Shown here: positions 25,332 through 34,272 of the stretch, piece after piece
How positions within the stretch are numbered: position 1 is the stretch's first letter
Layout of the letters: each line of letters starts with the position of its first letter
Source: Virgisporangium ochraceum
GTDB lineage: Bacteria > Actinomycetota > Actinomycetes > Mycobacteriales > Micromonosporaceae
Direction: 5' to 3'
DNA: 64,000 nt
Assembly: GCF_016863655.1 (NCBI RefSeq)
Contig: NZ_BOPH01000098.1
Coordinates: 62,001-126,000, forward strand
Program-made: the position numbers and the translations under genes
Notes under the pieces: generated by a model
What the model was told of the DNA's origin: nothing
The model's database searches: none
Seen by the model: only the letters and a program-made list of their open reading frames with translations

Positions 25332-26441
25332 TTAACGGTATGCGGCGACCGCCCGCACGACGGCGTCGACATCGGCGTCGTCGGTGTAGTAGTGCACCGA
25401 CAGCCGCAGGAAGCTCCCGCGCGGGCTGGTGACGATGCGGTGCTCGGCCAGGTGCGCGGCGAGCTTCTCCGGGTTGTCGTCGAGCAGCGCGACCATCGGT
25501 CCGCGCTCGTCGTCGCCGGCCGGTGAGCCGAGCCGCTCGCCGGCGTCGGCGAGCTGGGCGTGCAGCCGCCCGGTGATCTCGACGACGTGCCGGTGGACGG
25601 CGTCGCGGTCGAGCGAGGCCAGCAGGTCGATCCCGGCGGCCGCGGCGTACGCGGCGGGGACCGACGGGGTGCCGGTCTCGTACCGGCGCGCCGCGGCCGG
25701 GAAGTCGACCCGGGTCGGGTCGAAGGAGAACGGGTCGACCCGGCCGAACCAGCCGGTCAGCTGCGGGTCGAGGTCGCGGGCGGTGCCCCGGCGCACGTAC
25801 AGGAACGCGATCCCGGCGACGCCGAGCAGGTACTTCAACGCGCCGCTGACCAGATAGTCGCAGTCGAGCTCGCGGACGTCGACCGGCACCACGCCGGTCG
25901 CCTGGTAGGCGTCGACGAACACCTGCGCGCCGTGGGCCCGCGCGGTCGCCACGATGTCGGCGACCGGAAGCCGCTGCCCGTGCCGGTAGCTGACCAGCGG
26001 CACGGACACCAGCCGGGTCCGGTCGTCGATCACCGACGCGAACCCCTCGGCGGTGGCGAAGCCGCGGTCGTCGAGCGGCGCCATCCGCACCGAGGCGTCG
26101 CGCTGCGCGTGCCAGACCTGCGCCACCGACGGGAACTCCAGCTCGCACGAGACGACCGTCGGGCCGCTCAGCCCGGACACGACCTGGAACGCGCCGTCGG
26201 AGGCGCACGGCACGATCGCCACCTCGTCGTCGTGCGCGCCGATGAACGCGGCGAACCGCCGCCGCGCCTGCTCCACCCGCTCCATCCACACGTGCCACGG
26301 GTTGCCGTACTCGACCAGCGCGTCCTGGAACTCGCCGAGCGCGCCGGCCACCGCGTCGCTCAGCGCGCCCTGGCTGCAGCTCGCCAGGTGCGTCATCGTC
26401 GCCAGGCCCGGGAACCTCGCCCGGAACTCGTCAGGACCCAT
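25332..26441 (-). CDS. Aminotransferase class-V fold PLP enzyme, kynureninase/cysteine desulfurase-like
   Basis: A 369-residue fold-type I PLP enzyme. The Schiff-base lysine is the Lys of DYLVSGALKYLLGVAG. The PLP-ring Asp lies in AQVFVDAYQATGVVPVDV, and TGTPSVPAAYAAAAGIDLL is typical of class V. The N-terminal FRARFPGLATMTHLASCSQG replaces the usual YLN(N/S)A. The start at ATG 26441 overlaps the upstream gene by 11 bp, so translation is probably coupled. Kynureninases and class-V lyases cleave C-C or C-S bonds of amino acids; the link with a tryptophan-dioxygenase-like neighbour favours an aromatic amino acid, by inference only. Confidence 0.82.
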   Translation of the reverse strand: MGPDEFRARFPGLATMTHLASCSQGALSDAVAGALGEFQDALVEYGNPWHVWMERVEQARRRFAAFIGAHDDEVAIVPCASDGAFQVVSGLSGPTVVSCELEFPSVAQVWHAQRDASVRMAPLDDRGFATAEGFASVIDDRTRLVSVPLVSYRHGQRLPVADIVATARAHGAQVFVDAYQATGVVPVDVRELDCDYLVSGALKYLLGVAGIAFLYVRRGTARDLDPQLTGWFGRVDPFSFDPTRVDFPAAARRYETGTPSVPAAYAAAAGIDLLASLDRDAVHRHVVEITGRLHAQLADAGERLGSPAGDDERGPMVALLDDNPEKLAAHLAEHRIVTSPRGSFLRLSVHYYTDDADVDAVVRAVAAYR

Positions 26442-27588
26442 CGACGGCCGCCCGCAGCGCCCGGAGGTCACCGTGCGCCGTGCGCAGGTCCGGTCGGTTG
26501 CGCGCCGCGCGCAGGTCACTCAGCCGTTCCAGGAACTCGAGGACGACCGGCAGCGGCGGACCGCTCGCGGTGAGGTCCTCCGCGTCCGGGGACCTCCCGG
26601 CCGGCTCGACCAGGTAGGGCCGGACGAGCCGGTTGTGGTGGAAGGAGTAGGCGGCGCCGTGGGCGCGGCACACGTCGAGGAACGTGGCGGCGTTCTGCTT
26701 CAGCTCGCCGGTCAGCCGTCCGGCGTTCGCCGCGGCGAGGAACTGGTCGAGGATCGACGGGCCGGTGCCGGCCACCCGCAGCGGGGCCTGGTCCTCCGGC
26801 GGCACGTAGGGCGCCTTCTCGGCGAGGATGCGGGCGTAGAACGGGTCGTCGCGCCGGCACAGGCCGAGCAGCAGGTCGATCTCGTTGATGCCGGCGAAGT
26901 CGCCGGCGTTGGCGCCGCGGTACTCCTTCGTGCCGACCCGGTAGGGCTTGAAGTACGGACGCACGTTGAAGAAGAACCGGTCGACGTCGAGCTCGGCGGC
27001 GAGGAGCCGGTTGAACCGCAGCACGTCCTCCAACGCGGTGCGGGCGTCGGCGAGCAGGTAGCCGGTCATCGGGGTGGACACACCCATCGGCGGGATCTGC
27101 CGCAGCGCGTGGGCGGCCCGCCGGTATGCCAGTACCCCGAGCGCGTTGTAGGTGACGAAGATCCGCTCGTCGCGCAGCGCGGTGAACAGCCGGTGCCCGT
27201 ACAGGCACTGGTGCGCGAAGACGTACCGGGGCGCGACGCCGAGCGGGGCGGCCAGCGTCCAGGCCAGGGTCCAGGCCGGCGCGAGCACGTCGGCGTGACC
27301 CGTGTCGATCTGGTGCCGGCGCACGGCGCCCAGGTAGCCGCCGACCGAGCCGAGCAGCTGGTAGCGGGCGACCGGGTCGTCGGGCAGCTCGCCCGCGTCG
27401 AGCACGCCGGCGGCGAGCTTCGCGCCGTCGAAGAGGATGGCCTCCCGGCGGGCGTCGAGGTCGGGGTCGCCGCGGACGATCTCCGCGCGGGCGGCGAAGT
27501 ACGCCTCCTCCAGCTCGGTGTTGAGCTCGACGAACTCGTCGTCGAGCCACCGGTCGAACTCGACAGGGTTGGCCATGTCTACCATCAT
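26431..27588 (-). CDS. PrnB-like (DUF1864) heme-dioxygenase superfamily protein
   Basis: About 385 residues, entirely helical. The middle segment VRPYFKPYRVGTKEYRGANA matches the corresponding part of PrnB, the enzyme that rearranges 7-chlorotryptophan in pyrrolnitrin biosynthesis, from memory of that family. Near the C-terminus SFHHNRLVRPYLVE is placed like the heme-axial His motif (H-x-x-(L/M)-V) of indoleamine/tryptophan 2,3-dioxygenases. It starts at one of several ATGs (27588, 27585, 27576); AGGATC is just upstream. It is the first gene of a likely three-gene operon and divergent from a MocR regulator. The substrate is probably an indole or tryptophan derivative, inferred. Confidence 0.72.
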   Translation of the reverse strand: MMVDMANPVEFDRWLDDEFVELNTELEEAYFAARAEIVRGDPDLDARREAILFDGAKLAAGVLDAGELPDDPVARYQLLGSVGGYLGAVRRHQIDTGHADVLAPAWTLAWTLAAPLGVAPRYVFAHQCLYGHRLFTALRDERIFVTYNALGVLAYRRAAHALRQIPPMGVSTPMTGYLLADARTALEDVLRFNRLLAAELDVDRFFFNVRPYFKPYRVGTKEYRGANAGDFAGINEIDLLLGLCRRDDPFYARILAEKAPYVPPEDQAPLRVAGTGPSILDQFLAAANAGRLTGELKQNAATFLDVCRAHGAAYSFHHNRLVRPYLVEPAGRSPDAEDLTASGPPLPVVLEFLERLSDLRAARNRPDLRTAHGDLRALRAAVDGS

Positions 27589-27599
27589 GATCCTGGAAC

Positions 27600-27643
27600 G
27601 TGGACCACTACCAGTACCACAGACGGGCATTCGAAGTGGACCA
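27600..27643. promoter_or_regulatory. Tandem GTGGACCA boxes of the MocR divergent promoter
   Basis: The 8-mer GTGGACCA occurs at 27600-27607 and again at 27636-27643, same orientation, spacing 36 bp. Direct repeats of this kind, with a TGGACC-type core, are typical of MocR/PdxR regulators, from family knowledge. They lie 12-48 bp from the divergent PrnB-like start. Confidence 0.55.
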
Positions 27644-29066
27644 ATCGGGGGCCGACTTCCTCCAGCTGCGGCCGGTCGACGCGCCGCCGAAAGGGCTCAC
27701 CACCTGGCTGTCCGGGGCGATCCGGGCCGCGATCGACGACGGTCGGCTGCCCGCCGGCGTGCGGCTGCCGGCCACCCGCGACCTCGCCCAGGAGCTGCGC
27801 ATCTCGCGCGGCGTCGTGGTCGAGGCCTACCGACGGCTGACCGACGAGGGCGTGGTGACCGCCCGGGCCGGCGTCGGAACCGTGGTGACGCCGCTCACCT
27901 CGTCACCCGAGGCCGGTGAACCGAGGACGGACCCGGCGGTTCCGCTGCTGCCCCGGCGCCCGACGGCGCCCGCCGCCTCGACCGTGTCGGTGGACCTCTC
28001 GCCCGGCGTGCCCGACCTGTCCCTGTTCCCGCGCGCGATGTGGCTGCGGGCCGAACGCGCGGTGCTCGCCGCCGCCGGACCCGCCGACCTCGGCTACGGC
28101 GACCCGCGCGGCGTGCCGGCGCTGCGGCAGGAGGTCGCCGGGTGGCTGGCCCGCAGCCGCGGCATCCGGGCGGTGCCCGACGACATCATCATCGTGGCCG
28201 GTGTGGCGCAGGCGCTGGCGCTGCTCGCCCGCGTGCTCGGCGCCGGCGAGATCGCCATGGAGGACCCCGGCTCCCGGGGCGCGCGGGACCAGCTGGGCCA
28301 CTGGGGCCTGGCACCGGTGCCGGTACCGGTCGACGCGCACGGGCTGCGCGTGGCCGACCTCGCTCAGACCGGGCTGCGCACGGTGTTCGTGACGCCGGCC
28401 CACCAGTTCCCGACCGGCGTGGTGATGACCCCCGACCGGCGCCGCGCCCTGCTCGACTGGGCCGACGGCGACGGCCTGGTGATCGAGGACGACTACGACG
28501 CCGAGTACCGCTACGACCGGGCGCCCGTGCCGGCGCTGAAGGCGTCGGCGCCCGACCGCGTCGCGTACGCGGGCAGCACGTCGAAGACGCTCGCGCCCGG
28601 GATGCGGCTGGGCTGGCTGCTGCCGCCCCGGCGCCTCTACGAGCAGCTCGTGGTCGCCAAGCACCAGAGCGACCTCGGCAGCCCGGCCATCCCGCAGCTG
28701 GTCTTCGCCCGGATGCTCGCCACCGGCGAGTTCGCCCGCCACGTGCGGCTGGTCCGGGCCCGGCACAAGGCCCGCCGCGACGCGCTGCTGACCGCGCTGC
28801 ACCAGCACCTGCCGTTCGCCCGCGTACGGGGCGCCGCGGCGGGGCTGCACCTGATGATCCAGGTGCCCGACCTGGCCGGGATCGCCGACACCGACCTGGT
28901 CGACAAGGTACGCGAGGCCGGCGTGCTGGTGCACCCGCTGTCCTGGCACCGGGTGCGGCCCGGGGTGCCCGGCTTCGTCATCGGCTACGCGGCACACCCG
29001 CCGGGGCGGTTGCGTGAGGCGGCGAAGCGGATCGCGGCGATCCTCGCGCCGCTGCGGTCGAGCTAG
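27636..29066 (+). CDS. MocR/PdxR family transcriptional regulator with aminotransferase domain
   Basis: About 476 residues: an N-terminal GntR-type winged helix (about residues 15-80; ELRISRGVVVEAYRRLTDEG) joined to a fold-type I aminotransferase domain that binds PLP through the Lys of YAGSTSKTLAPGMRLGW. VIEDDYDAEYRYDRAPVPAL is the family signature. The frame is open from GTG 27600, but the first codons (AGA, GCA, GAA) have unusual third bases and the repeat boxes lie there, so GTG 27636 is preferred. The stop overlaps the convergent serine hydrolase by 4 bp. It likely regulates the PrnB-like operon; the effector is possibly PLP or an amino acid aldimine. Confidence 0.87.
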   Translation: MDQSGADFLQLRPVDAPPKGLTTWLSGAIRAAIDDGRLPAGVRLPATRDLAQELRISRGVVVEAYRRLTDEGVVTARAGVGTVVTPLTSSPEAGEPRTDPAVPLLPRRPTAPAASTVSVDLSPGVPDLSLFPRAMWLRAERAVLAAAGPADLGYGDPRGVPALRQEVAGWLARSRGIRAVPDDIIIVAGVAQALALLARVLGAGEIAMEDPGSRGARDQLGHWGLAPVPVPVDAHGLRVADLAQTGLRTVFVTPAHQFPTGVVMTPDRRRALLDWADGDGLVIEDDYDAEYRYDRAPVPALKASAPDRVAYAGSTSKTLAPGMRLGWLLPPRRLYEQLVVAKHQSDLGSPAIPQLVFARMLATGEFARHVRLVRARHKARRDALLTALHQHLPFARVRGAAAGLHLMIQVPDLAGIADTDLVDKVREAGVLVHPLSWHRVRPGVPGFVIGYAAHPPGRLREAAKRIAAILAPLRSS

Positions 29067-30085
29067 CCCAGGGCGGCGGTGATGAACGGCGCGTCGGAGG
29101 ACAGGACGTGGTGCAGGTCGATGCCGTTCTGCCACAGCACCACGCACCGGCCGGCGGTGGTGCGCAGCGCCAGCGTGGTGAACCCGGGCGCGCCGCCGTG
29201 CTGGCCGTATGCGACCGTGTCGCCGACCGCGTAGCGGATCATGCCGGTGGTGCGGGAGCGCCAGTCGTCCAGCGGCTCGGTCGGTGCGGTCATCCGGGCC
29301 AGGGCGGCGTCGCTGAGCAGCCGGCCGCCGAACAGGCCGTCGAGGAACGCGACCAGGTCGGTGGCGGTCGACACCATCCCGCCCGCGGTCCACGCCTCCG
29401 ACGGCGAGAACGTGGTGAACTCCCGGTACGGCGAGTCGGCGGTCTCCCGCACGTGACCGCAGGCGTGCGGGCCGCGCAGGTAGGGGTCGGACGTGGGCAG
29501 CGTGGTGTCGACCAGCCCCAGCGGCCCGGACACCCGCTGCCAGAGCTGGGCGTCGACGCGCTGGCCGGTGGCCCGCTCGACGATCAGCCCGAGCAGGACG
29601 TAGTCGGTGTTGCAGTACCGGAACCGCTCGCCCGGCGGGAGCCGGTCGCCCGTCGTCAGGGCCAGGCCGACCAGGTGCTCCGGGGCGTAGTAGCGGTCGA
29701 GGGCGCGCAGGTCGGGCGGGTCGCCCAGGACGGCCCCGGCGTAGTCGGGCAGGCCCGAGCGCATGCGGAGCAGCAGGTCGACGGTCACCGGGTCGGCGTC
29801 GGGTACCAGGCCGGGCAGCCACCGGGGGAGCGGGTCGTCGAGGGCGAGCACGCCGTCGTCGGCGAGGCCCAGGACGAGAGCGGCGGTGAACGTCTTCGTG
29901 ATGCTGCCGATCCGGAACCGGTCGCCGGCGGTCAGCGGCCGCGGCCGGTCGAGGTCGGCTACCCCGACCGAGCCCTGGAAGACCACCCCGCCGGCCTCGG
30001 TGACGAGCCCGAACAGCCCCGGACCGTGCGACTCCGCGGTGGCGTGCAGCGCTGCCCGCAGCGCGTCCTGATCGACCGGCATCAC
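29063..30085 (-). CDS. Serine hydrolase, class C beta-lactamase/D-Ala-D-Ala carboxypeptidase family
   Basis: A 340-residue penicillin-binding-protein-fold hydrolase. The catalytic triad motifs are all visible: SITK (S-x-x-K, about residue 61), YCN (Y-x-N, about residue 158) and QHGG, the K(S/T)G equivalent, near residue 297. No convincing signal peptide is present (start MMPVDQDALRAAL), unlike secreted beta-lactamases, so an esterase or cytoplasmic peptidase role is likely. It converges with the MocR gene with a 4-bp stop overlap. Substrate unknown. Confidence 0.87.
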   Translation of the reverse strand: MMPVDQDALRAALHATAESHGPGLFGLVTEAGGVVFQGSVGVADLDRPRPLTAGDRFRIGSITKTFTAALVLGLADDGVLALDDPLPRWLPGLVPDADPVTVDLLLRMRSGLPDYAGAVLGDPPDLRALDRYYAPEHLVGLALTTGDRLPPGERFRYCNTDYVLLGLIVERATGQRVDAQLWQRVSGPLGLVDTTLPTSDPYLRGPHACGHVRETADSPYREFTTFSPSEAWTAGGMVSTATDLVAFLDGLFGGRLLSDAALARMTAPTEPLDDWRSRTTGMIRYAVGDTVAYGQHGGAPGFTTLALRTTAGRCVVLWQNGIDLHHVLSSDAPFITAALG

Positions 30086-30148
30086 CGGTCACGGTAGCGG
30101 AACCCCGGCCCGCGCGGGCCGGGCCGGGCCGGGCCGGCGGATCGTCGA

Positions 30149-30186
30149 CGGACCTCCCGCCCGTGCCGGCCGCGGCGGGAGGTCCG
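30149..30186 (-). terminator. Terminator after the secreted-protein gene
   Basis: Perfect 13-bp stem CGGACCTCCCGCC/GGCGGGAGGTCCG with a 12-nt loop, 8 bp downstream of the minus-strand stop. Just beyond it, 30113-30138 carries a short GGGCC tandem repeat. Confidence 0.75.
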
Positions 30187-30194
30187 TGCCCACG

Positions 30195-30668
30195 TCAGCA
30201 GACGACGACCAGGTGGAAGCCCCGGTCGATCGTGAAGCCCTGGCTGTCGCGGGTGTCGACGTAGACACCGTTGACGTTGCCGGACCGCTGCGCGACGGCG
30301 ATCTGCCCACCCTGCGGGTTGCCGCCTCCCGTGCTGCCGGCCGTGCCGACGAACGCGCAGTTGCGAATGTCCCGGTCGAAGATGACCTCGTAGTTGCCGG
30401 CGGCCAGCCGGAACGCGGAGACGGCGTTGCGGCCCCGCACGAGGGTTCCGTTGGGACTGACGACAGCGAAGCGGGGATCGTCGAACGGTGCGGCGATCGC
30501 GGCGGGTGCCGCCGCCCGGGACGACCCGTCGCCGGCGACGTTGCCGCCGGAGGCCGGATCGGCCTGCGCGGCACCGGCACCCAGCACGCCGGCCAGGGCC
30601 GCGGTGACGAGCCCGGCGGCGCCCAGGGAGGCGATGCCGGTCCGACGCCTGGTGAAGATGCGGTGCAT
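30195..30668 (-). CDS. Secreted hypothetical protein
   Basis: 157 residues. A signal peptide with a twin-Arg-rich start (HRIFTRRRTG) and Ala-rich core ends at AGAAQA-DPAS (cleavage about residue 34). The mature domain of about 120 residues has a beta-rich, Gly-rich pattern (LAAGNYEVIFDRDIRNCAF then GFHLVVVC). Two cysteines could form a disulfide. AGAGGAG lies upstream of ATG 30668. No family recognised. It is divergent from the NB-ARC regulator gene with 168 bp between starts, which may control it. The strong terminator shows it is monocistronic. Confidence 0.75.
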   Translation of the reverse strand: MHRIFTRRRTGIASLGAAGLVTAALAGVLGAGAAQADPASGGNVAGDGSSRAAAPAAIAAPFDDPRFAVVSPNGTLVRGRNAVSAFRLAAGNYEVIFDRDIRNCAFVGTAGSTGGGNPQGGQIAVAQRSGNVNGVYVDTRDSQGFTIDRGFHLVVVC

Positions 30669-30836
30669 CTGTGACTCCTCTGTGGAGAGTGGAAACGGTG
30701 TGACGGCTCGATCCTGGGCCGGTGCCGGGCCGGCGGGCCCGGTGGCGCCGGTCAACTGCCGGTCAACTGCCGGTCGGCCGGTGACGGTGTCGGCCGGCGG
30801 ACATCCGGGTGGTGCCGGGACCGGTACGGTCACCGG

Positions 30837-33347
30837 GTGTCCGAGGCGCTGAGCGAACTGGTTCGCCGGCACCGCAGGTCCGTGGGGATGAGCCAGGCCG
30901 AACTGGCCGGCCGGTCGGGCATCAGCGAGCGGGCGATCCGTGATCTGGAGCGCGGCTCGTCACGGCCGCGGCAGCACTCGGTGCGCGCGATCGCCGGTGC
31001 GCTGCGGCTTGCGGGGCCGGACCTCGTGGTGTTCCTCTCCGCCGGCCGTTCGGGCGGCGGCATCGCACCGGTGCCCGCACCGGTGCCTGCGCTCGGTGCC
31101 GGGATGGGCCTGGTCGGGCGGCGACGCGAGCTCGGGGCGCTGGTGGACCTCGTCCGTGGGGGCCGCCACCGGCAGATCACCATCACCGGCCCGGGCGGCA
31201 TCGGCAAGTCGCGGCTCGCGACTGCGCTGGTCGCCGCGCTGGAGACGGGCACCGACCTCGACGTGCGCGGCATCGACGTGTCGGCCGTCCACGACCCGAC
31301 ACTGCTCGTCGAGGTCGCCGCCGAGGCGATCCTGGGTCCGGGACCGTCCGGGTCGAGGTTGCCGACCGTCGAACGCGTCGCGGCGGAACTGCGCGGTCGC
31401 CGGTTGGTGCTGCTGCTGGACTGCTGTGACCGCGTCGTCGCGGCGGCCCCCGATCTCGCGCTGCTCGTGCGGCGGTGCCCGGGTCTCACGCTCGTGGTCA
31501 CCAGCCAGCGACCGCTGCGGGTGACCGGCGAGCGGCTCGTCCGGCTGGCCCCGTTGCCGCCACCCGAGGCGGTCGAGCTGTTCGCGCTGCGGGCCGCCGA
31601 GGCGAACCCGGCCTTCGAGCTGACCCTCGACAACGCCGCGGCGGTGACGTCGGTCTGCGTCCGGGTCGGCGGGCTACCGCTTGCCGTCGAGCTGGCGGCG
31701 GCCCGGATGCGGATCCTCACCCCGGCCGAGCTGGTCGAGCGGCTCGGCCGTCAGCTTCCGGTGCTCACCGACGGCGCGGCCGACCTCCCGGCCCGGCACC
31801 GGTCGCTACGGGCGACCATCGAGTCCAGCCTCGACCTGGTCGACCCGCCGGCCCGCGCGATGTTCGACTGGCTCGGCGCGTTCCCCGCCGGCGGCGTCCT
31901 GGACGACGTGGAGGCCGTCGCAACCGTGCTCGGCGCCGGCGCCGGCTCCGTGCTCGGCATGCTGGGCGAGCTCGTCGACACCGGCCTGGTCCGGACGACC
32001 ACCGAGGCGGGTCGTAGCCGCTACACCCTGCCGGACCCGATGTCCGAGCTGGCGGCCGAACGGCTCGCGGCGCGCGACGACCGCGGGCGGGTCGACGCTG
32101 CTGTCGCCGGCCGGCTGCTGGTCAGGCTGAGCCGGTGGAGCGGGCAGCCCGCACCCACCGACAGCATCGTGGTCGGCCGTGACGCCGACAACCTGCGCGC
32201 CGCTCTCGCCTGGGCGGTGGTCCATCGCCCGGGTGACATCGACATCCACGCGTTGTACCGGTACTTCCAGCTCTCCGGCCGGTATGTCGAGGGTGAGGCG
32301 ATCCTCGTCCGGGCGGCGGCCGCCGGGCAGGTCCTCGGTCGGGTCCGGGCGGGGCAGCTGGCTCTGCTGCGCGGCGACCTGGCGGGGGCCGAACGCCTGG
32401 GCACCGCCGCGCTGGCCGGGCTGGACCCGGCCGACCACGCCGGCCGCGTCCTGACCCACCTGCTGCTCGGCACGGCGGCTTCGGAGCGACGCGACGCCGG
32501 CACGGCTCGCCGGCACCTGCGCACCGCGCTGCGGCACGCGCGGCCGGCGGGCGACGACCAGCTCACCGCCACCGTACTGAACAACCTCGGCGTGCTGTCG
32601 GCGACGATGGGCAACCTGCGCGCGGCCGACCGGCAGTGGACCGCCGCACTGGTGGTCAAGCGCCGGGCGGGCATGGGCGCCATCACGATCGGGACCACGC
32701 TGAACAACCTCGCCGAGCTGGCCCGCGAGCGCGGCCAGGCGGCTCTCGCGGCGGGCCGGGCCGACGAGGCCGCGTCGGTCTTCGCCTCGGTCGGCTTCCA
32801 CCGGGCCGCCGCGCAGGCCCAGTCCACGCGGGCGTTGGCCCTGCTCGCCGACGACGCGCCCGCGGCGGCCACCGCTGCCATCGATCGGGCCGAGGCACTC
32901 CTGGCCGGTGCCAGCGACGCCGGTGACGACGAACGCACGGCCCTGGTCATCCGGCTACGGCGCAGCGTCGTGCTGCACGCCGCGGGCCGGTTCGCCGAGG
33001 CGTCCGAGATCATGGGACGCACGATGCCGGTCGCCCTGAGCGCCGACCACCGCACCCGGGAGGAGGCGGCGTTCACGCTGGGGGCGCACGCCGCCCGCCT
33101 GGTCCACCGCGACCCGGTGGCCGCCGCCGGCCTCGCGGCAGCCTGCACGGCGCTGTTCACACAGGCCAACCGCCCGGTGCCGGGCAACCTGGCCGGAGTG
33201 CTCGACGGGGCCGTCGCCGCGTGCCGCACCGCCACGCCGCCGGCCGTCTACGCACGGGCGGAGGCCGACGGCGCGAGCCTGTCCACCGTGGCCCTCGTCC
33301 GTCTGGCCGCCGCCATCGGTCCGGACCGGCATCACCAGGTGCGGTAG
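30837..33347 (+). CDS. XRE-type HTH / NB-ARC / TPR regulator (AfsR-REP-like)
   Basis: 836 residues. An N-terminal cro/XRE HTH (residues 1-60; MSQAELAGRSGISERAIRDLERG) is joined to an NB-ARC-type STAND ATPase: Walker A TGPGGIGKSRLA (about residue 119), a degenerate Walker B VLLLDCCDRV, GGLPLAVELAAARM (the GLPL motif), and helical winged-helix-like parts. The C-terminal third (about 460-800) consists of TPR-like helical repeats (NNLGVLSATMGNLRAADRQW). STAND proteins switch from ADP- to ATP-bound oligomers upon ligand sensing. It begins at GTG 30837 and is divergent from the secreted protein gene. The target genes are unknown. Confidence 0.85.
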   Translation: MSEALSELVRRHRRSVGMSQAELAGRSGISERAIRDLERGSSRPRQHSVRAIAGALRLAGPDLVVFLSAGRSGGGIAPVPAPVPALGAGMGLVGRRRELGALVDLVRGGRHRQITITGPGGIGKSRLATALVAALETGTDLDVRGIDVSAVHDPTLLVEVAAEAILGPGPSGSRLPTVERVAAELRGRRLVLLLDCCDRVVAAAPDLALLVRRCPGLTLVVTSQRPLRVTGERLVRLAPLPPPEAVELFALRAAEANPAFELTLDNAAAVTSVCVRVGGLPLAVELAAARMRILTPAELVERLGRQLPVLTDGAADLPARHRSLRATIESSLDLVDPPARAMFDWLGAFPAGGVLDDVEAVATVLGAGAGSVLGMLGELVDTGLVRTTTEAGRSRYTLPDPMSELAAERLAARDDRGRVDAAVAGRLLVRLSRWSGQPAPTDSIVVGRDADNLRAALAWAVVHRPGDIDIHALYRYFQLSGRYVEGEAILVRAAAAGQVLGRVRAGQLALLRGDLAGAERLGTAALAGLDPADHAGRVLTHLLLGTAASERRDAGTARRHLRTALRHARPAGDDQLTATVLNNLGVLSATMGNLRAADRQWTAALVVKRRAGMGAITIGTTLNNLAELARERGQAALAAGRADEAASVFASVGFHRAAAQAQSTRALALLADDAPAAATAAIDRAEALLAGASDAGDDERTALVIRLRRSVVLHAAGRFAEASEIMGRTMPVALSADHRTREEAAFTLGAHAARLVHRDPVAAAGLAAACTALFTQANRPVPGNLAGVLDGAVAACRTATPPAVYARAEADGASLSTVALVRLAAAIGPDRHHQVR

Positions 33348-33841
33348 CGGAACCAGTTGCGGGCGGCGGTGGTGTTGAGCAGGACCAGGCACAGCACCGG
33401 GTAGGCCACGCCGGCGACCGACACGTCGATGCGCTGGTTGATGGCGACCGACGCCACCACGCCGGCGAGACTGAGCAGGCTCAGCATGAGCACGATGACC
33501 CGCGCCCACTGGCGTCCCCGCTGCAGCTTGCGGCCCAGGAAGATCGTGATGAGGCCGAACACCGCGATGACACCGGCGATCACGCCGAACAGGATGGCCG
33601 CGCCCTCGTTGTCGAGGATCTCGTCGGTGTACGGGCCGCTCGGCGCCGTGTCGTAGGTCCCGTTGCCGACGACGACCGCGGCCCAGCCGAGCACCGCGGC
33701 GATCGCGAGCGTCGCCGCGCCGGAGAGGTACTGCAGGATCGCGAGGACGTGCACCCCGGGCGGCGCGGACCGGCGCTGGGCCGGCGGGTAGGCCGGCGCC
33801 GGCGCGTAGGCGGGGTAGGGGTGGCCGTATCCGTACGACAT
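33332..33841 (-). CDS. Four-helix membrane protein with Tyr/Pro/Ala-rich N-terminus
   Basis: 169 residues. After a disordered Tyr/Pro/Ala-rich N-terminus (SYGYGHPYPAYAPAPAY) come about four transmembrane helices (LAIAAVLGWAAVVV, ILFGVIAGVIAVFGLI, VIVLMLSLLSLAGVV, YPVLCLVLLNTTAA). The layout matches the common actinomycete DUF4064-type small membrane proteins. GAGGAG lies upstream of ATG 33841. Its stop overlaps the NB-ARC gene by 16 bp, convergently. Function unknown. Confidence 0.72.
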   Translation of the reverse strand: MSYGYGHPYPAYAPAPAYPPAQRRSAPPGVHVLAILQYLSGAATLAIAAVLGWAAVVVGNGTYDTAPSGPYTDEILDNEGAAILFGVIAGVIAVFGLITIFLGRKLQRGRQWARVIVLMLSLLSLAGVVASVAINQRIDVSVAGVAYPVLCLVLLNTTAARNWFRYRTW

Positions 33842-33993
33842 CGTGGGCTCCTCGATCGTGGGTGAGCCTCGAGCCTCACGGATCCGGCCGGCCCCGGAAT
33901 CCCTGATTGGTGCCACGCACCGTTGCGTCGGCGTTCCACCAACCGGTGGTTCCGGGTCGCCAGATACCGGAGAGGTAATCGATCCCCTACACT

Positions 33994-34006
33994 GCGTTAA
34001 TAACGC
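33994..34006. promoter_or_regulatory. Palindrome before the RHH gene
   Basis: GCGTTA-A-TAACGC, perfect 6-bp arms, 20 bp upstream of the ribbon-helix-helix gene. Such proteins usually repress their own promoters via short palindromes, so this is a plausible autoregulatory operator. The neighbourhood 33842-33993 is otherwise non-coding. Confidence 0.45.
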
Positions 34007-34026
34007 CGAGGCTGACGGAGACCGAT

Positions 34027-34272
34027 GTGTCGACTAGTGAGTCCGAGGAAGCGGCTGTACCGGCGCAGCGGCGCACCACGAGGCGGCTGACCGTGGATCT
34101 CCCGAAAGACGTGCACGCGGACCTGAAGGCGTGGTGCATGACGGCCGCCGCCGAACTGGACCGGGCGAACGTCGCGCAGGCCGATGTGGTGCGTCTGCTG
34201 CTGCTCCGGCTGCACCAGGATCCGGAGCTCCGGCGCTTCGTCGTCGAGTCGCTGCGGTCTTGGCGCCGGTGA
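34027..34272 (+). CDS. Ribbon-helix-helix DNA-binding protein
   Basis: 81 residues. After a flexible N-terminus comes RRLTVDLPKDVHADLKAWC, which fits a beta strand followed by the first helix of a ribbon-helix-helix fold (as in ParG/CopG); the second helix is DVVRLLLLRLHQDP. Such proteins bind operators as dimers and act in plasmid partition, toxin-antitoxin or autoregulated control. GTG 34027 follows GACGGAG. No ParA-like ATPase or toxin lies nearby. It is the first gene of the small-gene island ending at 36492. Confidence 0.7.
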   Translation: MSTSESEEAAVPAQRRTTRRLTVDLPKDVHADLKAWCMTAAAELDRANVAQADVVRLLLLRLHQDPELRRFVVESLRSWRR

